Shown here: piece after piece, positions 8,560-16,529 of the stretch
Layout: each line of letters begins with the position of its first letter
How positions within the stretch are numbered: position 1 is the first letter of the stretch
NCBI RefSeq assembly: GCF_018323885.1
Contig: NZ_AP024588.1
Span: 1 to 42,860 of the forward strand
Length of the DNA stretch: 42,860 nucleotides
DNA from: Citrobacter amalonaticus
GTDB taxonomy: Bacteria > Pseudomonadota > Gammaproteobacteria > Enterobacterales > Enterobacteriaceae
Direction of reading: 5' to 3'
Translations under genes and position numbers: made by a program
The notes under the pieces: generated by a model
What the model saw: only the letters and a program-made list of their open reading frames with translations
Told to the model about the DNA's origin: nothing
Database searches by the model: none

Positions 8560-11084
8560 TACCCTGTTCTCCTGTTAGTGTTCCAGCGCATCATAGCCTT
8601 CGATATATCACCCTTCCCGCTTGCAAGATCGCTGGCTGCTTGTTGATATCCCATCTTTGCACCTTCCGCCGTAGCCTGTTTCATCATGGCAATCTGCGTA
8701 TCTGAAGGGTCACCATTAACATTCATGTTGATAACGGGTGAGAAGCTTGCCCCTTGAGTTGACTGCTGATTTACTCTATCCAGAGTTTCATCAAGCTTCG
8801 CAGATGTCTGTGATGTGACAACTCGCTCGCCTTTCTGCAGGAGCCACGTACCTGTTTCCGGTACGCTATCGATACCATCATGTGCCATACCTGCCAGCGC
8901 AGAAGTCCCTACCGCTGCAACAAGCGGAGCGGTTACAGCAGCTGCCGTTGCCATAGCCGCAGGTGCTAACGCTGGACCGACAATTGGAATGGCAGCTGTA
9001 GATGCGTAAGCAGCTATCTGAGCTTGCAAAGATGATGCCTGTGCATTTGCCAGCATTGATGCCGCAGCGCTTGCCTGAGTTGATTTCCCGACGAGTAATT
9101 GCACCCCCTGATATACCAGCCACTGCGCAGCCATATCAGAAAGCGTTTTGATAATGGTCTCGCCAAGGCTGGAGAAAATGTTACTGAAGAAATCACCCAG
9201 GTCTTGAGCGCCATGAACAAGCTCATTGAGGTTGTCAGAAATAGCAGATGTAGCACCACCAAGAATAGATGTCATTGCATCTGCAGCAGTCTGATAGTAA
9301 TCCGCAGAATTGTCGGCATAATCGTTCAGCGCATCCATGATGCCACTTTGCCAGTCTCCCATCTGATCATCAGACTTTTTGTAGTAGTCTTCCTGAATTT
9401 CCAGCCTTTCATCTAGAGCTTGTTGTAAAGCTGCTGTCTCCTGGTCATAAAGAGACTTACTAATATCTCCGCTTTGAAATTGCTTCTGCAGGTCAGCCTG
9501 TTTTTCCAGAAATCCACGCTGAATTTCCAGTAGCTCTTTCATCCGCTGTCTGGTTTTGTCGCCCATTCCGGCACCAACAAAATCAGCATCGTTTGCTGCC
9601 TGGTCGTTCTGATTCTGCTTTCTAAGATTGGCGGTAAACTCAACAAGCTTCAGGTTTTCCTCGTTGGCTTTCTTGAGTGAGTTGAGTCTATCTATCTCAG
9701 TGGCGAGTTGCTCTAATCTCTCTTTTTGAGATGCGTTTATTCCCGTTAGCTTCCCTGATGTCAGGTCAAATCGTAGCTTCTCAAGCTCTGTAACTTGTTG
9801 TGTTTTCTTGCCAGTCGTATCGATTAATGCAATCTGTCGCTGGTAACTCATTTCCAGTGACTTAAACGCAGAGTCTAATTTCTTCACGCCTGCGTCAGTA
9901 GCTACCTTGCTATTTGTCTCTCCTTTACCAAGACTGTAATCGGTTCGCGTTGGAGTTGTTGCTCCAACAGAGGCAGGTGTCAGTGGAAGATTATTACCAG
10001 CCTTCATAATTGATACGCGGCGCTCAAGTTGGGCTAGTTCAGCCTTCTTGCCACTCTCGTCCATGCCAATTCTATTGACGCTCGCAAAGAAACCCTCATC
10101 CTCAAGATCAGCCTTAAGATTTCTTATGCGACGTTCTATATCTTCTAGTGAAGCGTTATCGCCAACTGGACTACCGCCTTTATAAAGATCTATTAATTTT
10201 CCTGCCTCAGCACCTACCCTTACAAGCCATGTTGCAAGGTCTACAACTCCACTGACTAAATCCGTCAGACCTTGAATTACTTGTGGGTCTTTGAACACAT
10301 CACCCATGTCAGTGATTGCATTCTGTAGCCCGGAAAGATCAACGCTAGCCAGTCCTGTCGCTATCTCGATTTTTACGCCATTGACCTGAGTCTCCATGTC
10401 TTCAAACAGGGAGTTTACTTTTACAAGCTTCTCAATATCTGCATCGTCTGGAGCCACGCCGAATTGTTTGGCGGCATCCATGTACTGGCGAAGCTTTTCG
10501 CCTCCCTGATCTAACAGTGGAAGAAGTTTTGAAAGGTCATTACCCAGGCTTTCTAGAATTGTGGTTTTTTCGGCATTTGTATTGATTTTTCCGAGAGCGT
10601 TGCTGATAGCTATTAATTGCTTATCAGGCGATTCACCTGCTAACTTCTTTGCTGATAAACCAAGCGCATTCAGTGCATCTACCGCTTCACCAGACTTATT
10701 TAATACAGCATCACCAATTTTATCACCGATATCTTTAAAGATATCAGCCATCTGGTCACCTGAAACACCGGCTTTTTCTGCAGCATATTGCCAGGCTAAA
10801 AGCGACTTGGTTGACATATTGAGCGACTTTGCCCAACGGTCAGTTTCAGTAATTTGCTTTGATGTCGTTTTAAGAAGGTTATAGCCAGCGACACCAACGC
10901 CAATTGCTGCAGCGCTGGCAGCTGTGGCAAAAGCAGTGAATGCTGTAGCAGCGGCCTTAGCATCTGATTGTACTTGTTTACGCCATTTTTGAGATGCTCT
11001 CTCAGACTGGCTAAGGCCAGAGACAAAACCACCAACCTTAGCCACCAGGTCGATAGTCAATGTACCGAGGGATTTACCAGCCAT
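8559..11084 (-). CDS. Tail tape measure protein
   Basis: 841 residues, the longest head-to-tail spanning gene after the tail tip. It has long Ala/Gln/Lys-rich helical and coiled-coil stretches (about 30-60, 380-560), hydrophobic Ala-rich segments near residues 640-720, and a C-terminal loop with the tape-measure end motif MAHDGIDSVPETGTWLLQKGE, typical of lambda gpH-like proteins (the run is conserved around residues 730-750). It sets tail length and is ejected with DNA. By the usual rule of about 1.5 angstrom per residue the tail would be roughly 120 nm, near lambda size. It follows the frameshifted chaperone gene. Confidence 0.9.
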   Translation of the reverse strand: MAGKSLGTLTIDLVAKVGGFVSGLSQSERASQKWRKQVQSDAKAAATAFTAFATAASAAAIGVGVAGYNLLKTTSKQITETDRWAKSLNMSTKSLLAWQYAAEKAGVSGDQMADIFKDIGDKIGDAVLNKSGEAVDALNALGLSAKKLAGESPDKQLIAISNALGKINTNAEKTTILESLGNDLSKLLPLLDQGGEKLRQYMDAAKQFGVAPDDADIEKLVKVNSLFEDMETQVNGVKIEIATGLASVDLSGLQNAITDMGDVFKDPQVIQGLTDLVSGVVDLATWLVRVGAEAGKLIDLYKGGSPVGDNASLEDIERRIRNLKADLEDEGFFASVNRIGMDESGKKAELAQLERRVSIMKAGNNLPLTPASVGATTPTRTDYSLGKGETNSKVATDAGVKKLDSAFKSLEMSYQRQIALIDTTGKKTQQVTELEKLRFDLTSGKLTGINASQKERLEQLATEIDRLNSLKKANEENLKLVEFTANLRKQNQNDQAANDADFVGAGMGDKTRQRMKELLEIQRGFLEKQADLQKQFQSGDISKSLYDQETAALQQALDERLEIQEDYYKKSDDQMGDWQSGIMDALNDYADNSADYYQTAADAMTSILGGATSAISDNLNELVHGAQDLGDFFSNIFSSLGETIIKTLSDMAAQWLVYQGVQLLVGKSTQASAAASMLANAQASSLQAQIAAYASTAAIPIVGPALAPAAMATAAAVTAPLVAAVGTSALAGMAHDGIDSVPETGTWLLQKGERVVTSQTSAKLDETLDRVNQQSTQGASFSPVINMNVNGDPSDTQIAMMKQATAEGAKMGYQQAASDLASGKGDISKAMMRWNTNRRTG

Positions 11085-11085
11085 G

Positions 11086-11729
11086 CTATGTCCACTCCTG
11101 CATAGCCTGATCCAGTGAGATAGCAGGCTCGTTAATGTGTGGTGTGAAGTCTGTTACTTTGAAGGAAGGAGAATCTTTTCCTCGGTTTACGTTAGCCAGC
11201 ACAGAAGAAATAAGGCCTGCAGCCCATTCAGTACGCATCATTCCGTTAAGGCTCCCATACTTCTGTCTGTAAAGAACCCAATCACGGTATTCAGTTACGC
11301 TAACGCGCTCCTTTGCCTCGGCAATGGTGCGACCGCCTATCCCATTGAGAACTAATTCACACCAGAATTCGTCTTCTGCGCTGAGTTCGTCTTTCCCAGT
11401 TCGTTGACCTGCTGAATAGCAACTAGCAACGCAACGGTAAGGTTTCCGTCTAACGCACCGCGTTCAGGATCTGCCTCTCCTGTAACGTCAGCAACAGTAA
11501 AGACAGGATGCCCATTCTCATCACAAATTGATGAAGCAATACGACCAGCTACACCATCAATCTTCCCAGCAGCAGAAAGAACAGTCGATACTGCTTCGTG
11601 ATAGCCCATAGGACGGATATAGACGGTTGCGGTGAGCTCTTTTTCACCTTGCTTCCAGGTGATTTCCTTCTCAACAGGACGACCGGTAAATGCGCCTGCC
11701 TGCTTTAGTGAATCCAGAGTCAGTTTCAT
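11086..11729 (-). CDS. Tail assembly chaperone frameshift product (gpGT-like)
   Basis: The zero-frame chaperone (11352-11729) can shift -1 at the slippery heptamer at 11391-11397 and continue in an open frame to a TAG at 11086-11088, giving a fusion of about 214 residues. I translated the extension by hand: it stays open for about 100 codons, starting TGKDELSAEDEFWCELV and ending QAMQEWT, and contains TEYRDWVLYRQKYGSLNGMM, like lambda gpT and related tail T proteins. It stops 2 bases before the tape measure start. GpG and gpGT-type proteins coat the tape measure during tail assembly at a set ratio. Confidence 0.88.
11352..11729 (-). CDS. Tail assembly chaperone, zero-frame product (gpG-like)
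   Basis: 125 residues, starting MKLTLDSLKQAGAFTGRPVE, with the family motif VYIRPMGYHEA near residue 40. It sits between the major tail protein and tape measure genes, as lambda G does. Its last codons overlap the slippery site, so most ribosomes end at 11352 and a few shift to make the longer product. RBS AAGGA lies 8 bases before the ATG, right after a hairpin. Confidence 0.87.
   Translation of the reverse strand: MKLTLDSLKQAGAFTGRPVEKEITWKQGEKELTATVYIRPMGYHEAVSTVLSAAGKIDGVAGRIASSICDENGHPVFTVADVTGEADPERGALDGNLTVALLVAIQQVNELGKTNSAQKTNSGVN
11391..11397 (-). promoter_or_regulatory. Programmed -1 frameshift site GGGAAAG
   Basis: On the minus strand the zero-frame codons CTG GGA AAG contain GGGAAAG, the X XXY YYZ heptamer and the very sequence used by lambda G-T. 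Ribosomes slipping back one base read ACT GGG AAA GAC and enter the T frame. Confidence 0.9.
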
Positions 11730-11745
11730 TGATTATCCTTGATAT

Positions 11746-11761
11746 GCGGGGTTTCCCCCGC
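11746..11761 (-). promoter_or_regulatory. GC-rich GAAA-tetraloop hairpin after the major tail gene
   Basis: On the minus strand GCGGGG-GAAA-CCCCGC forms a 6-bp stem with a GNRA tetraloop, followed by ATATC and then the AAGGA of the chaperone gene. There is no T-run. It may stabilise the end of the major tail mRNA or insulate the next ribosome site. A near-copy lies at 16505-16522 after the capsid gene. Confidence 0.6.
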
Positions 11762-11781
11762 TGTTTAATGACTTATACCGA

Positions 11782-12279
11782 TTAGCTTGTTGGCTGTGCT
11801 TTTGGAACCCATACACCCTGCCCTGAGCGTTGAATAGTCGCTGAGGTCTGGACTACGGTGTTTGCCTGGAAGTCGAACGGGAAATCTGAGACATAGCCCT
11901 GGAATACATACCAGGTGCGCGTATTCGGCAAGGAAAGACCATCAACCGCGTCTGGGTCGCCAGAAGTAGCTACAGTTGGTGAATCCGTACCGTCAGCCCA
12001 TCCGATAGCAAAGGTAAGGTTTGTCTGGTCGCTTGATTCTGCCAGGTTACTTAACATCACATGGCTGGCATTTGCTGGGTCTGCGTTAAGAGCAACGGTA
12101 GCCTGACCAGGTGTGCGCAGACCTTTTTTATAGGAACGAGTATTGGTTTCGCTCAGGCAGGTATCTTCAATCTGATCTGCCGGGCTACTACCTGGTGAAA
12201 ACGAAGTAATACATTCTACTTCGCTGACCACACCGTTATTCAGAACGTACATCTGAGTGCCTTGAGTCACTACTGACAT
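11782..12279 (-). CDS. Major tail tube protein
   Basis: 165 residues, beta-rich, starting [18 protein letters not shown], of the lambda gpV/phage tail tube type. It carries the motifs expected of this group: an early acidic CLSE segment after [10 protein letters not shown] and a C-terminal beta-hairpin region. It follows a terminator at 12296-12318 and precedes a GNRA hairpin. Tail tube subunits are needed in hundreds of copies; the flanking elements suggest its expression is set apart from its neighbours. Confidence 0.88.
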   Translation of the reverse strand: MSVVTQGTQMYVLNNGVVSEVECITSFSPGSSPADQIEDTCLSETNTRSYKKGLRTPGQATVALNADPANASHVMLSNLAESSDQTNLTFAIGWADGTDSPTVATSGDPDAVDGLSLPNTRTWYVFQGYVSDFPFDFQANTVVQTSATIQRSGQGVWVPKAQPTS

Positions 12280-12295
12280 AATTATCTCCGGGTAT

Positions 12296-12318
12296 AAAAA
12301 ACCGGCTCAAGGCCGGTT
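12296..12318 (-). terminator. Rho-independent terminator just before the major tail gene
   Basis: On the minus strand AACCGGC-CTTGA-GCCGGTT followed by TTTTATA. It lies between the tail terminator gene stop (12331) and the major tail protein start (12279), inside the late operon, so Q-modified polymerase is probably needed to pass it. Confidence 0.75.
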
Positions 12319-12330
12319 GTGGAAGGTTTG

Positions 12331-12696
12331 TTATCGATTGACTATCCAGTCAACGTCGAATGAATATCGATACCTGAGCGTTTCAGGGTCTCGCGTCTGA
12401 TTACCCCATCGAACAATGTTGGCCTTCACTTCAATCGCATTACGCATAGCTTTAGCGACAGCAATGGCTTCATCAGGGGTATTGGCATAGATATCAACCT
12501 GAAGCGAATACATATCCGCATCTGGTCGTTGGTTGAGGAAATTTTCGGGTGAACCACTGATGTTCTGCCAGACGGCGTATGGATAAACAACGTTATCGTC
12601 CTGAATGCCGAAAGGGTAAATTCTTACCGGATTACTTCCCAGCAAGGTGGTGACTTCTGGACTCGACGCACAAACAGGAAAGATTGGTGTAATCAT
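12331..12696 (-). CDS. Tail terminator / tail completion protein
   Basis: 121 residues with the DUF3168/gpU-like pattern: an early segment, YPYAVWQNISGSPENFL around residue 40, and SLQVDIYANTPDEAIAVAKAM with an alternating helix-strand layout. It lies just before the tail tube gene, as in HK97. Such proteins cap the tail tube and contact the connector. It overlaps the gp10-like gene by 4 bases. Confidence 0.78.
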   Translation of the reverse strand: MITPIFPVCASSPEVTTLLGSNPVRIYPFGIQDDNVVYPYAVWQNISGSPENFLNQRPDADMYSLQVDIYANTPDEAIAVAKAMRNAIEVKANIVRWGNQTRDPETLRYRYSFDVDWIVNR

Positions 12697-13178
12697 GCAG
12701 TCTCTCCTTTCTTCTGTGCTCGCTTGATAGCCCTGTCAATCCCCGCTTCGTAGTTGACAGAGAAGGCATTGAAAACCTCAATCAGTCTGGAGTTAGCAGC
12801 GGCGCGAACCAATGGCTTTGCTGCCATCTTTTCAGTTCCGAACTCAAGAAGACGCCAGTGAGGAGTGGGGGCATCTTTCGCAGTGCTTGGATGCTTTTTT
12901 AGTACGGCTCCCTGAAGGATTCCTATCCTGAAGGCAAGATCTCCGGTTTGTTTAAACATACGACCATTCCAGCGCAACGCAGCGTTATCAGCAATGCTAC
13001 GCGCGGTGTGAGGATCGTCTAGCCGCTCTGCGTTTCTCTTTATCTGAGTTACGATAACGTTTCCCGCTTTCCTCAGTGCGGATCGCCCTGTTTTTCGCTT
13101 AGTTTCCGTGGTAATGGCTTCCAACTTACCAAGCAGTGAATCTACACCTTCAAGCTTAAACTCAATGCTGTCAGCCAT
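12693..13178 (-). CDS. HK97 gp10-like neck / tail completion protein
   Basis: 161 residues from the ATG at 13178. I chose this start, not the upstream one at 13268, because an AGGGGGTTAAGG element precedes it and the N-terminus MADSIEFKLEGVDSLLGKLE matches the family. The KAGNVIVTQIKRNAERLDDP region and the C-terminal PLVRAAANSRL segment are typical of HK97 gp10 proteins, which join head and tail. It overlaps the stopper gene by 8 bases. Confidence 0.8.
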   Translation of the reverse strand: MADSIEFKLEGVDSLLGKLEAITTETKRKTGRSALRKAGNVIVTQIKRNAERLDDPHTARSIADNAALRWNGRMFKQTGDLAFRIGILQGAVLKKHPSTAKDAPTPHWRLLEFGTEKMAAKPLVRAAANSRLIEVFNAFSVNYEAGIDRAIKRAQKKGETA

Positions 13179-13503
13179 CCTTAACCCCCTCTGAGCACGG
13201 AAGCGTGAGATATTCAAGTCCACTATCAGGGTCAGGAAGAATCCCCTCAATGCTGTAGATTTTGCCACGGAAAAGAATACGGTCTTTCTCCTGGATATCT
13301 TCCCGGTATCGGATAGTGATTCTGGCCGTTACTTTTACGTTTGATGCCTGGGCTGTAATGAAATCCCTGACTGAGGAGGCAACCACGCTACCCCACACAT
13401 CTGCAAGATCATTCCATGTGTATTCCATTGCACCAGTAGTAGGTGACTGGATAGCCGTTCGACGCTGAATGGTGACGCGGTGACGTAGTTTTGCTAATTC
13501 CAC
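13171..13503 (-). CDS. Head-tail joining (stopper) protein
   Basis: 110 residues, matching the phage head-tail joining family (SPP1 gp16, HK97 gp7-like): it starts MELAKLRHRVTIQRRT, then WNDLADVWGSV, and ends RGKIYSIEGILPDPDSGLEYLTL. It plugs the portal after DNA packaging and receives the tail. It is placed between the connector and gp10-like genes as expected. Confidence 0.85.
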   Translation of the reverse strand: MELAKLRHRVTIQRRTAIQSPTTGAMEYTWNDLADVWGSVVASSVRDFITAQASNVKVTARITIRYREDIQEKDRILFRGKIYSIEGILPDPDSGLEYLTLPCSEGVKDG

Positions 13504-13505
13504 AA

Positions 13506-13700
13506 TTACCTCGGCTTACCGCTAAGATAGGTCTGCGGTGGTAGCTCATCTTCAATTTCCTCAACGAGCGTTCTTGCAATCAGAGAAACCAGCGTTTCAT
13601 CAGCTTGGGCAAGACGGTTTATCGCCTCCGCCTGTTTGAGTTGAGACGCTGCCAGTGCCTTCAGCGTTACCGTTAGTTCTTTTACCTGCTGCTCGTTCAT
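13506..13700 (-). CDS. Small helical protein in the connector cluster
   Basis: 64 residues from the ATG at 13700 (AGGA 8 bases upstream). The longer reading from 13766 would begin in a low-complexity stretch without a ribosome site. The sequence MNEQQVKELTVTLKALAASQ then RLAQADETLVSLIARTLVEE predicts two helices. I do not recognise a family. It lies between the gp6-like and stopper genes. Confidence 0.65.
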   Translation of the reverse strand: MNEQQVKELTVTLKALAASQLKQAEAINRLAQADETLVSLIARTLVEEIEDELPPQTYLSGKPR

Positions 13701-13770
13701 AGGCAATCCTCGTCCACTTTTTAATCCACTCGCGCCTTTTGGCGCATCCGGCGCATGCCATGCCACCCCC

Positions 13771-14097
13771 TTAAAGAATTGTCGGCTTACGTAGGTCGTA
13801 AATCAGCATTGAGACTGAAAATGGAAGTTCCCCCTGCTTCAGTTTCTCTTCCTCTTCGCCGCCACGGTTACGGTCAAGATACCCAAGAAGAACTAACAGG
13901 GCTGTCTGTACCCGGTTAAGTGGCTCACCTTCGATAAGATTACCAGAGTCATCTACTACTAACGCACGGCTCCCCTGAATGTAGGAAAGGATTGCTGCGC
14001 TGCCGCCCTGAATTTTCATTGTCAGGTCAGAATCTCCATAATCATCATCAATACGGAGATGCATTTTTGCCTCTTCGAGCGTCACCAGTTCAATCAT
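13771..14097 (-). CDS. Head-tail connector protein (HK97 gp6-like)
   Basis: 108 residues with the gp6-family start MIELVTLEEAKMHLRIDDDYGD and the following helix that packs against the portal. These adaptors form a ring beneath the portal. It overlaps the upstream gene by 4 bases and sits in the expected order after the portal. Confidence 0.85.
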   Translation of the reverse strand: MIELVTLEEAKMHLRIDDDYGDSDLTMKIQGGSAAILSYIQGSRALVVDDSGNLIEGEPLNRVQTALLVLLGYLDRNRGGEEEEKLKQGELPFSVSMLIYDLRKPTIL

Positions 14098-14978
14098 GGC
14101 TTATCCCTCAGGTCTCGACCTTTCTTAACAGCGAGTGTCCATCCCTTAGAGCCTGTTTCACCTGGTTTATCCGTGGTAGATTCGTTGCAGTGCCACATCG
14201 AACCACCCCAGGTTACTGTGTCACCAGGCTGATACTCGGTACCGGCTTTAAACACGTCACGGTAGATAGTTACCGGAATATCAAAGGATTTAACCTCAAT
14301 TGCCCCACTTGCTCTTTGGAGTGAGATTGAGAATTTCCTCTGGTTATCCTGTTTGATATCTACATTCGATACGCCGTCAACGATGCATTCCCAGCCACGC
14401 ATGCCGTGAGTCTTTTCATGTGAGCGCCATAGGCCGCCGTTGTGTGTTGCATAGGTTCCGCGAGGGTAGCATTTCTGCTCATCAATAAATGGTTCAAGCT
14501 CAATTGATAAAGCGTCTTTCCCATCAGCACCTGGCTCAGGAACAGGAATCTTCGCAGCCACATCTTCTGTAAGTTTTTCTACGTCAACAGGCTCCGGGAT
14601 GGAGGCTTTAACAACTTCTTCCACTAATGGACGTAATTCATCCACTGTGACGCTTTTCCCATCCTCTGGAATACGAATAGATTCTGCTATTTGTTTAACT
14701 GCATCTGAAACTGCGTCACTTACGAGTTGGTTTATATCTGGTAACTCTGGCGCTTTTGGCAACTCAATAGCACTTACCGCTTCTGTAACCATTTTGGATA
14801 CATCAGGAGTTTCTACTGGTTTAATTTCAGGTATTGATTTCCTCAGTTCTTCCAGTTGAGATTCAAAATTACTGGCTGTTTTCTCCAGCGCTTGCTGAAA
14901 GTCATCTGCCATTTTTTGAATGGCTAACCCAAACTCTTCGCCAAGCGCTTTAATCAGGGATAATTCACGTTCATTCAT
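14094..14978 (-). CDS. Head-cluster protein with coiled coil and carbohydrate-binding-like modules
   Basis: 294 residues. Residues 1-50 are a helical coiled coil; 50-150 are Pro/Glu/Val-rich with repeated PEP/PEI turns; the C-terminal half has two modules of a type seen in carbohydrate-binding domains: CYPRGTYATHNGGLWRSHEKTHG and YQPGDTVTWGGSMWHCNESTT, each with a Trp after a Gly-Gly. It lies between portal and gp6-like genes (ATGA overlaps on both sides), where most HK97-like phages have no such gene. It may be a head or neck decoration that binds glycans or mucus; that is inference. Confidence 0.7.
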   Translation of the reverse strand: MNERELSLIKALGEEFGLAIQKMADDFQQALEKTASNFESQLEELRKSIPEIKPVETPDVSKMVTEAVSAIELPKAPELPDINQLVSDAVSDAVKQIAESIRIPEDGKSVTVDELRPLVEEVVKASIPEPVDVEKLTEDVAAKIPVPEPGADGKDALSIELEPFIDEQKCYPRGTYATHNGGLWRSHEKTHGMRGWECIVDGVSNVDIKQDNQRKFSISLQRASGAIEVKSFDIPVTIYRDVFKAGTEYQPGDTVTWGGSMWHCNESTTDKPGETGSKGWTLAVKKGRDLRDKP

Positions 14979-16327
14979 TTTGTTAATAATCCTCTGAGCA
15001 TTGATTTCGCCGCGAAAAGTTCTGTTTCGCTTAGTGCCTTTCCACTTTCGTCTTCAGGCTCTGGTGATGGTTGCGATTGCTGCTGCCCTTTTCCGAAGGG
15101 GTCTTCTGATGCGTCGCGTCTTGCCAGTGCTGCCAGGCTGAAGTTCTGCTGTTGCAGGAACAAGGAATCACCGCCTTCAACTGGAGGCAGGTTTTCGCTT
15201 TTACGAGCTTCATTTGGTGTAAGGATGGTATTTTTAACACCATCACCAAGCGCCTTCATTCTGCGCTCGCTGTCCATGCGTAACAGTGCGCCGATATCAA
15301 GCTCAACGCGCTTTTTCGCATCAAGTTCGAAAGCTTCTTTCAGCAGCGATTCAATAGACTCAATCAGTACCTGAAGGCATTGTGAATAATATTGTTGTTC
15401 TAGTGCTTCAACGTTATCAGAGCTTGGTATTTCGCCAACGCCAGCCTTATATGCCGGGACGTGAAAAGCTGAGCAAACCATTTCAGCAGAAAGTTTCTGC
15501 TGCTCAACAGTCTGCGCATCAACTGCAGACATTGTGATCGCTTTGTATTCTGCGCCACCAGATAACAGACCAGTCTTACCTGCGTTTTCACCTGTGTAAC
15601 CTGCATCCCATGCTTCTTTTATTTCTTTTGCTTTTGTAGCATCAACAGAGCCTGGAATCGTGATAACGCCACTAGGTTTCCCACCATTTTTAAAGAAGAA
15701 AGCAGAGCTTTCCTGAATGTGCTTACCCTGCATTGCTGCAAGACCGCAGGCATAAATAGGTGAAACACCAATCAGAGGATGAAAGAGGCAGTTGAAGCGA
15801 TCGTGAATGATTTCGCGAGCAGGAACGGTAACTTGTGTCGGTAAACCACTAATTTGGTCAGGACTGATTTGATAAAAGACAGAACCATCATCAGCTACAA
15901 GCGGCGTGACTTTATCAGGGTCAAGAATGCGTAGCTCTGTAATCTTACCGGCACTGTTTTTTACCTTCATGACGTAGGTGTTACCGCGAGAAAGCTTTGA
16001 GTTCATCCATGTTTCAAAGAACTGAATGGTATTCTGAAACTGGTTAGGCTTGCTGATCAGGCTGTCGAAACTGGAATCTGATATTTCTTTCCAAATACCG
16101 TTAGTATCTTTGGCCTGAACTGCCGGGTACATTTTTGAAATGTCACTGGCAATCAATGTGATGCAGGAAAACACCGCATAGTAGGAAAGTACGGTTTCAT
16201 TCCTGATCTCCATGTTTCTTTGCCATGCACCAGCGAAAGGCTCTCTGACAAAAGAAAATATCCGAGTCCAGTCGTGAGATGATGGTTGCTGTAGTGCTTT
16301 CTCTTTACGACTAAAAGGATTCCACAT
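14975..16327 (-). CDS. Portal protein (HK97 family)
   Basis: 450 residues matching HK97-type portals: the N-terminal MWNPFSRKEKALQQ, SYYAVFSCITLIASDISKM near residue 50, LSRGNTYVMK near 110, and the MQGKHIQESSAFFFKNGGKPSG clip/stem region near 200. The portal ring is the DNA channel of the procapsid and docks the terminase. It overlaps the 56-residue gene by 1 base (TGATG). Confidence 0.92.
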   Translation of the reverse strand: MWNPFSRKEKALQQPSSHDWTRIFSFVREPFAGAWQRNMEIRNETVLSYYAVFSCITLIASDISKMYPAVQAKDTNGIWKEISDSSFDSLISKPNQFQNTIQFFETWMNSKLSRGNTYVMKVKNSAGKITELRILDPDKVTPLVADDGSVFYQISPDQISGLPTQVTVPAREIIHDRFNCLFHPLIGVSPIYACGLAAMQGKHIQESSAFFFKNGGKPSGVITIPGSVDATKAKEIKEAWDAGYTGENAGKTGLLSGGAEYKAITMSAVDAQTVEQQKLSAEMVCSAFHVPAYKAGVGEIPSSDNVEALEQQYYSQCLQVLIESIESLLKEAFELDAKKRVELDIGALLRMDSERRMKALGDGVKNTILTPNEARKSENLPPVEGGDSLFLQQQNFSLAALARRDASEDPFGKGQQQSQPSPEPEDESGKALSETELFAAKSMLRGLLTK

Positions 16328-16497
16328 CAGCCAATCTCCGCTTTACCTGTTTTCTTTTTTGGTCGTCCAGTCTTTTTACCGGATATGTATTCTGCTTTAT
16401 GAAGCAAGACCAGCACCTTTGCGCACTGGTCATTCACAATCTTCTCATCCCCTGGCAATGAGTCATGTGTACGCTGTAGGTATCTGATCTTCGCCAT
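16327..16497 (-). CDS. Small basic protein between capsid and portal genes
   Basis: 56 residues, MAKIRYLQRTHDSLPGDEK... ending in a Lys-rich tail (GKKTGRPKKKTGK, AT-hook-like GRP). Its stop overlaps the portal ATG (TGATG). It is preceded by a hairpin that sits between an AAGGAGG and the start, so the ribosome site may work only when the hairpin is folded. I know small ORFs in this slot from HK97-like phages but no tested function. Confidence 0.75.
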   Translation of the reverse strand: MAKIRYLQRTHDSLPGDEKIVNDQCAKVLVLLHKAEYISGKKTGRPKKKTGKAEIG

Positions 16498-16504
16498 ATG
16501 AAAT

Positions 16505-16522
16505 GGCGGGGTTTCCCCCGCC
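16505..16522 (-). promoter_or_regulatory. GC-rich GAAA-tetraloop hairpin after the capsid gene
   Basis: On the minus strand GGCGGGG-GAAA-CCCCGCC is a perfect 7-bp stem with a GNRA tetraloop, 7 bases after the capsid stop. AAGGAGG lies immediately 5' of it and ATTTCAT-ATG immediately 3', so folding would bring the Shine-Dalgarno sequence to about 7 bases from the start at 16497. No T-run follows, so it is probably not a terminator. Confidence 0.6.
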
Positions 16523-16529
16523 CTCCTTC

